Positions 15,301 through 22,319 of a stretch of 64,000 nucleotides of DNA are shown one piece after another (within the stretch, counting starts at the first letter, position 1; the number at the start of each line of letters is the position of its first letter). The translations under genes were made by a program, and so were the position numbers. The notes under the pieces are model-generated. The model saw nothing but the letters and a program-made list of their open reading frames with translations, ran no database searches and had not been told where the DNA came from. This DNA comes from Kitasatospora cheerisanensis KCTC 2395 (GTDB lineage Bacteria; Actinomycetota; Actinomycetes; Streptomycetales; Streptomycetaceae): the NCBI RefSeq assembly GCF_000696185.1, contig NZ_KK853997.1, positions 7,461,431-7,525,430 of the forward strand, read 5' to 3'.

Positions 15301-16454
15301 CGGCCGGCCGTCGGCGGGTCGACCGCGAAGAGCTGCTCCTCGACGTGGTCGAGGGCGACCCGCAGGGCGCCCATGGCGACGACCTCGGTGCCGAGGGCGG
15401 CGAGTGCCACCTCGGGCGCGCGCAGCGTGTAGCGGGCGAGCTGGTCGCGCAGGGGTTCGAGGACGCCGTCCAGGCCGGCCGCCCAGCCGCCGACCACGAC
15501 GAGTTCGGGGTCGAGGGCGAGGACCAGCGCCGTGACGTCGTGGACCAGGCGGCCGAGGAAGCGGTCCATGGCGATCTGCGCGACCTGGTCGCCCTCGCGG
15601 GCGAGTCGCAGGACGCGGGCCACGGCGGCCTCGTCCAGCGGGTCGAGCGGCTGGCCGGTGGTGGAGAGCAGACGTTCGGGGGTGGCCTGACGGCCGAGCA
15701 GGTGGAGGGCGCCGATCTCGCCGGCCGCGCCGCCGAAGCCGCGGTGCAGGCGGCCGCCGATGAGGGAGCCGGCGCCGGGGCTGAGGCCGGCCATCACGAA
15801 CACCACGTCGCCCTTGCCGACGGCGGCGCCCTTCCAGTGTTCGGCGATGGCGGCCAGGTTGGCGTCGTTCTCGATGACGACGGGGCAGCGGAAGGAGCGG
15901 CGCAGCCGGGCGCCGAGGTCGAGTCCGGTCCAGCCGGGCATCGCGGTGCCGAGTTTGACGACGCCTTCGCGGTCGACGATGCCGGGGGTGCCGACGGCGA
16001 CCTCCCACAGGCTGTCGCGGGAGACGCCGGCCTTGCGGAGGACCTCGGCGACGGTGGTGCGGACCTGGGTGAGGCGTTCCTCGGCCTCCGTGGTCTCGTC
16101 GACGGGCTTGGCGTAGCTGGTGATCACCTCGCCGGCCAGGTCGGCGAGGACCACGCGCAGGTCGTGGACGCCGATCTCGATGCCGAGGACGTGTCCGGCC
16201 TCGGCGCGGAAGCGGAACCAGCGGGCCGGGCGGCCGCGTTGACGGCCCGACTCCTGGACGTGTTCCACCTCGGCGACCAGTCCGGATTCCAGCAGGCCTT
16301 CGATGACGCCTTCGACGGTGGGTCTGGACAGGCCGGTGTCGCCGACCAGTTGGGTGAGCGTGACCGCCTGTCCGTCGCGCAACGACCGCAGGGTGACCGC
16401 CGCATTGATCCGCCGCAGCAGTGAGGAGTCCCCTCCGGTGAGCCGATCCGTCAA
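15297..16454 (-). CDS. ROK-family transcriptional regulator
   Basis: A 385-residue protein. TTG 16454 is taken as start, with GGAAGG eight bases upstream. Residues about 10-75 are a winged helix (LTQLVGDTGLSRPTVEGVIEGL), followed by a ROK sugar-kinase-like fold: GIEIGVHDLRVVLADLAG (phosphate 1 region), IENDANLAAIAEHWKG with the catalytic-site Asp, and GGAAGEIGALHLLG. The CxCGxxGC zinc motif found in active ROK kinases is missing, which fits a regulator rather than an enzyme. ROK regulators usually sense sugars. It is transcribed alone and ends at a convergent junction. Target genes are not obvious. Confidence 0.88.
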   Translation of the reverse strand: MTDRLTGGDSSLLRRINAAVTLRSLRDGQAVTLTQLVGDTGLSRPTVEGVIEGLLESGLVAEVEHVQESGRQRGRPARWFRFRAEAGHVLGIEIGVHDLRVVLADLAGEVITSYAKPVDETTEAEERLTQVRTTVAEVLRKAGVSRDSLWEVAVGTPGIVDREGVVKLGTAMPGWTGLDLGARLRRSFRCPVVIENDANLAAIAEHWKGAAVGKGDVVFVMAGLSPGAGSLIGGRLHRGFGGAAGEIGALHLLGRQATPERLLSTTGQPLDPLDEAAVARVLRLAREGDQVAQIAMDRFLGRLVHDVTALVLALDPELVVVGGWAAGLDGVLEPLRDQLARYTLRAPEVALAALGTEVVAMGALRVALDHVEEQLFAVDPPTAGR

Positions 16455-16780
16455 GTCGCTGCCCTTCCGCTTCGCGCGACTGCCCTGGCGCGCGGTGCCG
16501 TGAACGCGGTCGCGGCACACCGGCGTGTGGTACCGGGCGCGCCCCGTGCGAGCCGCCACCCGCGGCCGGGCACGAGCGTGTGCCGCGAACCGGGGCGTCT
16601 GCCCGGATCGTACTCGGGCGCTTCCCGGGGAGCGAGCGTTTCCGCAGCTCATAACGGCTTCGGTATCGAAACGGTACGTGGTCTGTGACCGCCGGGTGAT
16701 CGCACGGCCCGGCGGGTGCGGCGGCCCGGGGCCGCGGGCGCGGCGGGGCGGACCCGGCGCCTGCCGGATCCGCCCGGACC
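16455..16780. other. Intergenic region upstream of the ROK regulator
   Basis: No gene is supported. The part near 16650-16690 is less GC-rich and contains two CGGTA copies (CGGTATCGAAACGGTACG) that could be promoter or regulator sites for the ROK gene. The rest is low-complexity G+C. Confidence 0.4.
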
Positions 16781-16832
16781 GTCCGAAGGGTCGTTCGGCC
16801 GGCGCCTCCCGCTCGGACGAACGGTCGTTCGG
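16781..16832. terminator. Two inverted repeats after the CocE-type hydrolase
   Basis: CCGAAGGGTCGTTCGG (16783-16798) and GGACGAACGGTCGTTCGG (16815-16832) share the sequence GGTCGTTCGG and can each form a hairpin. They lie 12 bases downstream of the minus-strand hydrolase stop, as expected for its terminator. The shared sequence could also be a protein-binding site. Confidence 0.45.
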
Positions 16833-16843
16833 TGCAGGGGTGT

Positions 16844-18649
16844 TCAGCCGAGGGGCAGCTCCAGCAGGGCTTCCTCGCCGACCGGGGAGCCGAGCACGGT
16901 GGTGCTGTTCTCCTTGCCGGTGAACGCGTAGAGCCGGTCGCGGCTGTTGACGACCAGGGCGAGGCGGTGGCCGTCGGGCAGGTCGTAGGCGGCGGGCTGG
17001 AGCGTCCAGTTGACGGTCCGTTCCGTGCCGGGGGTGAGGCCGGTGACGGTGCAGGGCTCGTGGGTGATGATCTGGGCGCTGTCGTCCGGGGCGACGTCGA
17101 GCAGGTAGGCGACCAGGGTCACGGCGTCGGCCTCGTCGGTGCGGGCCGTGAGCCGGAGCGTGGCGGAGCCGCGGATCCTGCGGCCGCCGGTCAGGCCCTC
17201 GGTGAACCAGAGCAGCAGCCTGGTCTCCTGGAAGTCGCCGGTGTCGTAGTTCTTGGGGTTGCCGAACCACTCCTTCTGACCGGTCGTCATGATGTCGTCC
17301 ATCGCCGTGGCGTTGGTCTCGTGCCCGGCGGTGAACTCCCGGGCCCAGCCGGTGGACGGCTTGTCGGACAGGGTGCCGTCGCCGTCGTCGCCGGTGCCGC
17401 TGAGGTACCAGGCCTCGGTGCGGACGGTGGCCTCGGCCCAGGAGGCGAGCGGTTCGCGCCGCGCCGGGACGGTGATCCGCCGGCTGCCGCCGATGACCGG
17501 GGCGGTCTCGTAGCCGAACATCACCTGGCTGTTGACGGTGGGCCAGTCCGGCACGCCGTTGGCCGCTTCGAGCAGGTGGTGGTCGAGCCAGTCGTAGGCC
17601 TCCTTCATCGGCTTGAGCAGGCCGGGGAAGGCGGCGCCGCCGACCACGCCGGTGATGCCCGCGCCCTCGGGGGCGCCGTGGTCGCCGATCCACAGGTTCA
17701 GGTACTTCGGCACGGTGAGCTTCTCGAAGGCGTCGATCGCCTCGCCGGGCGGGAACAGGCTCTCGTGCCAGGTGCTGGAGAACATGGTCGGGATGCCGCG
17801 GGTGTTGGTGAGCTCGACGTACGTCTCCGGGGAGCGCACGGTGCCCCAGTCCACCACCGACTGCAGGTTCCGGCCCTGGCGGAAGTCGTCGAGGATCGCG
17901 CGGGTCTTCTCGTCGAACTTCTTGTCCTCGTCGTCGCCGGTGAAGTCGATCAGCGCCTGCACGGCCCGGGTGTGGCGGGTGTCGTGGTGGAGGAGGCTGG
18001 TGGCGAGGTTGCCCCAGGTGCTGAGGGCGACGACGGCGTCGACCCGGTCCTCCGGGTCGTGCGCGGCGACGAGCTGGCTGATGCCGGAGCCGTAGGACAG
18101 GCCCATCATGCCGATCCGGCCGGGGGCGAAGTGCTCCTGCGCGAAGGTGATCACCTTCGAGCCGTCGGACCAGTCCTCGGGACCGGCGATGTCGATGAAC
18201 CCGTCGGAGGTGTACGGCAGTTCCGGGTCGCCGAGCCCGCGCGGGGTGTAGGCCAGCACGTGGTAGCCGCGGGCGGCCAGCGTGAGGTAGCCGGCCATGA
18301 ACGGCAGCCAGCCGTAGGCGTTCCAGCCCGCCGGCATGATGACGACCGGACGGGGCTCCGGACCCTGCTGCTTGATCGCGAACGCGGAGAGGCCGATCTC
18401 CTCCGTCACGGCGATGCGCGGGAAGGTGACCCCGGCCTGGCGCAGCACGCGGGCCACCAGCTCGCGCAGCTCCTCCGGCAGCGTGCCCGCGGGTGCGACC
18501 CCTTGGACGGCTGCGAGCAGGGCGCGCGCGACGGCGAGCACCGACGGGTTGAGGTCGAAGCCCCCGCCGCGCCACATGCCGTTGGCCGCGATGTCGGCGA
18601 GCGTGGCGTCGGTGATCGACGCGATCGGCTCTCCATCTGCTGTGGTCAT
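16844..18649 (-). CDS. CocE/NonD-family alpha/beta hydrolase
   Basis: A 601-residue serine hydrolase starting at ATG 18649 (MTTADGEP). An alpha/beta hydrolase core carries VVIMPAGWNAYGWLP, the oxyanion region YTPRGLGDPELP, and the nucleophile elbow GLSYGSG, preceded by RIGMM. A helical cap follows (DEDKKFDEKTRAILDDF), then a C-terminal jelly-roll domain (about 430-600; SATLRLTARTD, VTGLTPGTERTVNW, RLALVVNSRDRLYAF) typical of X-Pro dipeptidyl-peptidase and cocaine-esterase relatives. No signal peptide is seen. Family members cleave esters, amides or beta-lactam side chains. The substrate is unknown. It is transcribed alone. Confidence 0.88.
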   Translation of the reverse strand: MTTADGEPIASITDATLADIAANGMWRGGGFDLNPSVLAVARALLAAVQGVAPAGTLPEELRELVARVLRQAGVTFPRIAVTEEIGLSAFAIKQQGPEPRPVVIMPAGWNAYGWLPFMAGYLTLAARGYHVLAYTPRGLGDPELPYTSDGFIDIAGPEDWSDGSKVITFAQEHFAPGRIGMMGLSYGSGISQLVAAHDPEDRVDAVVALSTWGNLATSLLHHDTRHTRAVQALIDFTGDDEDKKFDEKTRAILDDFRQGRNLQSVVDWGTVRSPETYVELTNTRGIPTMFSSTWHESLFPPGEAIDAFEKLTVPKYLNLWIGDHGAPEGAGITGVVGGAAFPGLLKPMKEAYDWLDHHLLEAANGVPDWPTVNSQVMFGYETAPVIGGSRRITVPARREPLASWAEATVRTEAWYLSGTGDDGDGTLSDKPSTGWAREFTAGHETNATAMDDIMTTGQKEWFGNPKNYDTGDFQETRLLLWFTEGLTGGRRIRGSATLRLTARTDEADAVTLVAYLLDVAPDDSAQIITHEPCTVTGLTPGTERTVNWTLQPAAYDLPDGHRLALVVNSRDRLYAFTGKENSTTVLGSPVGEEALLELPLG

Positions 18650-18814
18650 ACGAACTGCCCTTTCCTCGCACGCGCAGGGCACCCGGGAGGGCGCCGTCGA
18701 GCCGGATCATGAACCGGAACGGAACGGACGAAACGGAATGCCGCGAAGGCTTACCCGAAAGGGTTGCCGGCGGCGTGACGGTGGACGCGCGCCGGTGACC
18801 TAGGCTGTGCGTCC

Positions 18815-19510
18815 ATGGGGAACGACACCGCCACGCTGCGGAGTACTGCCGGCCGTCAGATCTCGGCGGCGGACGAGGAGTTCGTGCGCGCCCACACCCG
18901 GCCGGGCCCGGTGCCGTTCGTGCCCGAGGTGCGGTTGCACATGGCGCAGGACGCGATCGAGCTGTGGGAGGTCACCGAGCGGGCCCGCGGCGAGATCGGA
19001 CTGCCCCCGCCGTTCTGGGCGTTCCCGTGGGCGGGCGGCGTGGCGGTCGCCCGGCACGTGCTGGACCGGCCCGAACTCGTCGCCGGCCGCAGCGTGTTGG
19101 ACCTGGCGGCGGGCTCCGGCCTGGTCGGCGTGGCGGCGGCGCTGAGCGGCGCGTCCGCGGTGCGGGCGGCGGAGATCGACGCGTACGCGGTGGCCGCGAT
19201 CGCGGTGAACGCCGCCGCCAACGGCGTTGCGGTGGCGGCGGAGTTGGCGGACGTGCTGGACGGCGACGGCGACGGCTGCCAGGTGGTGCTGGCGGGCGAC
19301 GTGTTCTACGAGCGGGCGATGGCGGCGCGGTTCCTGCCGTTCCTGGAGCGGGCCGCGGCCCGGGGCGCCACCGTGGTGGTGGGCGACCCCGGCCGGGCCT
19401 ACCTGCCGCGCGAGCGCTTCACCGCGCTGGCCGAGTACGCCGTCCCGGTCGCCGCCGACCTGGAGGACGCCGCGGTGAAGACCACCACGGTCTGGGCGCT
19501 GCGCGGCTGA
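18815..19510 (+). CDS. Class I SAM-dependent methyltransferase (ETFB/L11 lysine-methyltransferase-like)
   Basis: A 231-residue methyltransferase. A conserved N-terminal stretch PPPFWAFPWAGGVAVARHVLD is typical of the METTL20/nicotinamide-methyltransferase-like branch; motif I is VLDLAAGSGLVGVAAA, motif II begins AAEIDAYAV, and motif IV is VVLAGDVFYE, close to the D-x-F/Y motif of protein lysine methyltransferases. It probably methylates a protein side chain, such as a flavoprotein subunit, in the cytoplasm, but the substrate is not established from the sequence. It converges with the secreted protein gene at 19518, eight bases away. Confidence 0.85.
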   Translation: MGNDTATLRSTAGRQISAADEEFVRAHTRPGPVPFVPEVRLHMAQDAIELWEVTERARGEIGLPPPFWAFPWAGGVAVARHVLDRPELVAGRSVLDLAAGSGLVGVAAALSGASAVRAAEIDAYAVAAIAVNAAANGVAVAAELADVLDGDGDGCQVVLAGDVFYERAMAARFLPFLERAAARGATVVVGDPGRAYLPRERFTALAEYAVPVAADLEDAAVKTTTVWALRG

Positions 19511-19517
19511 CCCGGGG

Positions 19518-20165
19518 TCAGCTGCCGGAGACCGCCGGGATCGGCGTCAGGTAGCAGGGGCTGACGGACGGCGACGGGCTGTTGCCGACGACGGGCGGCG
19601 TCGGGGCGCAGGAGTTGCGCGGCTGCCCCGGGCCCCACAGCTCGAACGAGCTGATCCGGTACGGGCCCTGCTGGTACCAGCCGTGGAAGTACACCTTCAG
19701 CGCGCGGGTGTCGTGGCCGGTGGTGACCGTCCCGGACAGCAGGTTCCAGTCCGCCTGGTTCGACCAGAGCGCGACGTCCGTGGTGCCGGAGCCGGTGACG
19801 CCCGCGAACACGTACGGGCCGCTGACCCGGGCGCTGAGCCGGTAGGTGGAGTTGGGCTCGACGTTGACGGTCTGGGTGCAGCCCGCGGTGCTGGTGTCGG
19901 TGGGGTGGCCCGCGAGCTGTCCGAAGGCGTCGGAGGGCGGGAGGACCTGGCCCGGGTCGCAGTACCAGCCCATCATCCGGTTGCCCTGGTCGAAGTGGCC
20001 GTTGACGACCACGTCGACGGTCGGCAGGGCCGCCGTGGCCGGGGCGGCCAGGCCGATGCCCGCCGCGGCCAGGGCGAGCGCGCCGGCCGCGACGCCGAGC
20101 GGCAGGCCGTCGCGGTGCCGGGCGCGCTGCCGGGGGCGGCGGGTGGTTCGGGTGGGTGCACGCAT
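19518..20165 (-). CDS. Secreted protein with a jelly-roll binding domain
   Basis: A 215-residue exported protein starting at ATG 20165. The N-terminus is very basic (RTTRRPRQRARHRDG) followed by a hydrophobic stretch and a signal peptidase site near AAPATA-ALP. The mature part begins VVNGHFDQGN and continues with GWYCDPGQ, YRLSARVSGPYVFAGV and ALKVYFHGWYQQGPY, the strand pattern of a carbohydrate-binding jelly-roll (CBM4/9-like). A proline/serine-rich tail with two cysteines ends the protein. It probably binds polysaccharide outside the cell. No catalytic domain is present. Confidence 0.75.
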   Translation of the reverse strand: MRAPTRTTRRPRQRARHRDGLPLGVAAGALALAAAGIGLAAPATAALPTVDVVVNGHFDQGNRMMGWYCDPGQVLPPSDAFGQLAGHPTDTSTAGCTQTVNVEPNSTYRLSARVSGPYVFAGVTGSGTTDVALWSNQADWNLLSGTVTTGHDTRALKVYFHGWYQQGPYRISSFELWGPGQPRNSCAPTPPVVGNSPSPSVSPCYLTPIPAVSGS

Positions 20166-20309
20166 GCCATCTCCGATGGTGGGGGAGTTCGGGACGGGAA
20201 GCGGTGCGAGGGAGTGGCCCACACCCTGGTGGGGCCGGGGCGCCGCCGTCAAGGGCGGGGCCGTAAACCGCTGGTGGCCCGGGCATCGGCGCTGGTAGGA
20301 AGGGGGGCC

Positions 20310-20732
20310 ATGAGCGAGTACGAACTGCGGGCCGCGGTGCCCGCCGACATCGGTGCGGTGCTGGAGTTCTGGGCGGAGGCCGCCGAGGGCACCAGCATCA
20401 GCGACGACCGGGCGGGCGTGGCGCGGCTGTTGGAGCGCGACCCGCGGGCGCTGATCCTGGCCGTGCACGAGGGCGCGGTGCTGGGCACGGTGATAGCGGG
20501 CTGGGACGGCTGGCGCTGCCACCTGTACCGGCTGGCCGTCCACCCGTCGGCCCGCCGCCGGGGCATCGGCGGCGCGCTGCTGGCCGCCGCGCACGCCCGC
20601 TTCGAGGAGCTGGGCGGCAGGCGGGCCGACGCGATGGTGCTGGAGCACAACGAGCTCGGCCAGTCCGCCTGGCGGGCGGCCGGGTACGGGCGCGAGGAGC
20701 AGTGGCGCCGCTGGACCCGGCCGCTCGCCTGA
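20310..20732 (+). CDS. GNAT-family N-acetyltransferase
   Basis: A 140-residue acetyltransferase with GGGG-rich ribosome binding site before ATG 20310. It shows the GNAT order: ELRAAVPADIGAVLEFW, a central strand VLGTVIAGWDGWRCHLYRLAV, the acetyl-CoA pyrophosphate loop HPSARRRGIGGALL, and the closing AAGYGREEQWRRW. It is most like the ribosomal or small-molecule acetyltransferases annotated only as GNAT. The TGA stop is inside a TGACGG/CGTCA palindrome (20729-20743) that separates it from the convergent SDR gene. Confidence 0.88.
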   Translation: MSEYELRAAVPADIGAVLEFWAEAAEGTSISDDRAGVARLLERDPRALILAVHEGAVLGTVIAGWDGWRCHLYRLAVHPSARRRGIGGALLAAAHARFEELGGRRADAMVLEHNELGQSAWRAAGYGREEQWRRWTRPLA

Positions 20733-20754
20733 CGGCGCGTCAACTCAGCGCGTG

Positions 20755-21540
20755 TCAGGCGGCCTTGAGGGTGCCGCCGTCCATCACGAGGTCAGCGCCG
20801 TGGAGGTTGCCGGCCCGGTCGGACAGGGCGAAGAGCACCAGGTCGGCGATCTCCTCGGGGGTGGAGAGCCGGCCGGAGGCGGTGCCGGCCATGGTGGGGA
20901 GGCCGGCGAGCAGGTCGTCCAGGGAGACGCCGGACGCCTCGGCGATCCGGCTGCCGTAGCCGTCGGCGGCGGTCCACTGGTCGGTGGAGGTCGGGCCGGG
21001 GGAGACGGTGTTGACCCGCACGCCGCGCGGCGCCAGCTCCTCGCTGAGGCGCTTGCCGAACTGGGTGAGCGCCGCCTTCGCCTCCGCGTAGCCGACCGGG
21101 GAGCCGCTGGGGATGCGGGAGTTGATCGAGGAGACGTTGACGATCGCGCCCCGCCGCTCCAGCAGGCCCGGCAGCGCGGCCCGGGTGACGCGCACCGCCG
21201 ACATCACGTTCAGCTCCCACAGCGACTGCCACTGCTCGTCGTCGACGTCCAGCACGCTGCCCAGGGTGAACATCGACGGGTCGCCCGCGCCCACGTTGTT
21301 GACCAGCAGGTCGATGCCGCCGAGCAGGTCGAGCGCCTGCCGGACGGCGTCCTCCGCACCCTGACGGGTACTCAGGTCCGCGGTCGCGACGGCGGCGACG
21401 GCGGACAGCTCCGGGGTGGCGGTGCGGGTCGCGCCCACCACCTTCACGCCCTCGGCGGCCAGTGCGCGGGCGACGGCGAGGCCGATGCCGCGCCCCGCGC
21501 CGGTGACCAGGGCGGTGCGGCCGTTGAGTCCGAGATCCAT
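20755..21540 (-). CDS. Classical short-chain dehydrogenase/reductase
   Basis: A 261-residue SDR. The cofactor motif is TGAGRGIG (residues 14-21), the structural motif LLVNNVGAG follows, then VNVSSINSR with the catalytic Ser and GYAEAKAAL with the catalytic Tyr-x-x-x-Lys, and the closing DLVMDGGTLKA. The glycine-rich motif followed by VVGATRTA suggests NADP(H). The substrate is unknown. A TTGA...TCAA palindrome lies 43 bases before the ATG, and a related site precedes the TetR gene immediately upstream on the same strand, so TetR control is likely. Confidence 0.9.
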   Translation of the reverse strand: MDLGLNGRTALVTGAGRGIGLAVARALAAEGVKVVGATRTATPELSAVAAVATADLSTRQGAEDAVRQALDLLGGIDLLVNNVGAGDPSMFTLGSVLDVDDEQWQSLWELNVMSAVRVTRAALPGLLERRGAIVNVSSINSRIPSGSPVGYAEAKAALTQFGKRLSEELAPRGVRVNTVSPGPTSTDQWTAADGYGSRIAEASGVSLDDLLAGLPTMAGTASGRLSTPEEIADLVLFALSDRAGNLHGADLVMDGGTLKAA

Positions 21541-21582
21541 GGCTCCCCATCTCCGGTCCGCCCGTGGGGCGGCCGAGTTTTC

Positions 21583-21598
21583 TTGAATTCGAGGTCAA
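21583..21598. promoter_or_regulatory. Candidate TetR operator before the SDR gene
   Basis: TTGAATTCGAGGTCAA, an imperfect palindrome with TTGA/TCAA ends, 43 bases upstream of the SDR start. It matches the site at 22293-22309 upstream of the TetR gene; together they suggest the consensus TTGACCTCGAGGTCAA. Confidence 0.6.
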
Positions 21599-21688
21599 AT
21601 ATCAAGGTGTGCGGGACCGCACGGCCACCACGGCCGTGCGTCGGTGTGCGGGTGGTGCGGGTGGTGCAGTCGGTGGCCGGGGCGGTCG

Positions 21689-22273
21689 TCAGGCTCCGAA
21701 GACGGCGTCGACGGTGGTGTCGACGACTTCGAGGACGGCCTCGCGGTCGTAGGCGCGGGCCATCACCCGCAGTCCGGCGAGCGCCGTCATCAGGAACCTG
21801 GCCTGCGCCGCCGCGTCCACCGAGGCCGGGACGTCGCCCTCCAGCTTGCCCCGCTCGATGCGCGCGGCCAGCAGGCCGGCGCTGAGCTCGGTCTGCCGGC
21901 GCACCGAGGCCGTGGCCTCCGCGTCCCGTCCGCCCAGTTCCAGGGCGGTGTTGACGGCGAAGCAGCCGCGCCGCACCGGGGCGGCGAAGTCCGCGTCCAC
22001 CAGCATCACCAGGTAGGCGCGGATCCGCTCCTTCGCGGTGCCCGGCCCGGCGAGGAACTCCTCGCTGAGCTCGGCGGCCGCGCGCTGGTACGCGTCCAGC
22101 GCCCGGCCGAACAACTCCCGCTTGGAGCCGAACGCGTGGTACAGGCTGCCCTTGCCGATGCCGGCCGCCCCGGCCAGGTCGGCCGGCGAGGACCCGGCGT
22201 AGCCGTTCGTCCAGAACACCTGCACCGCCTGTGCGATCGCGGTGTCCTCGTCGAACTGCTTCGGTCGTCCCAT
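21689..22273 (-). CDS. TetR-family transcriptional regulator
   Basis: A 194-residue regulator starting at ATG 22273 (MGRPKQFDEDT). The helix-turn-helix is clear: ALQVFW-like VQVFWTNGYAGSSPADLAGAAGIGKG and SLYHAFGSKRELF, the usual TetR signature. The remainder is a helical ligand-binding domain with RRGCFAVNTALELGG, close to the AcrR/YcdC-type subgroup that senses small hydrophobic or reactive compounds. It is upstream of the SDR on the same strand with 148 bases between, and palindromes precede both genes. It therefore probably represses itself and the SDR. Confidence 0.9.
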   Translation of the reverse strand: MGRPKQFDEDTAIAQAVQVFWTNGYAGSSPADLAGAAGIGKGSLYHAFGSKRELFGRALDAYQRAAAELSEEFLAGPGTAKERIRAYLVMLVDADFAAPVRRGCFAVNTALELGGRDAEATASVRRQTELSAGLLAARIERGKLEGDVPASVDAAAQARFLMTALAGLRVMARAYDREAVLEVVDTTVDAVFGA

Positions 22274-22292
22274 GACCTGACGGTACGACATA

Positions 22293-22309
22293 TTCGACCT
22301 CGGGGTCAA
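22293..22309. promoter_or_regulatory. Candidate TetR operator before the TetR gene
   Basis: TTCGACCTCGGGGTCAA on the plus strand (TTGACCCCGAGGTCGAA on the minus). It lies 20 bases upstream of the TetR start and shares arms with the site before the SDR gene. It sits just downstream of the sulfatase stop at 22320. Confidence 0.6.
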
Positions 22310-22319
22310 CAACTCCCGG

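Noticed and set aside
13459..16518. A 1019-codon minus-strand frame
   Set aside because: Arg/Pro-rich shadow antisense to the GntR and SUKH genes and out of frame with the ROK gene. It has no domain.
16844..18712. A 626-codon plus-strand frame antisense to the CocE-type hydrolase
   Set aside because: Val/Gly/Ala-rich composition typical of a complementary-strand shadow; the hydrolase motifs are on the minus strand.
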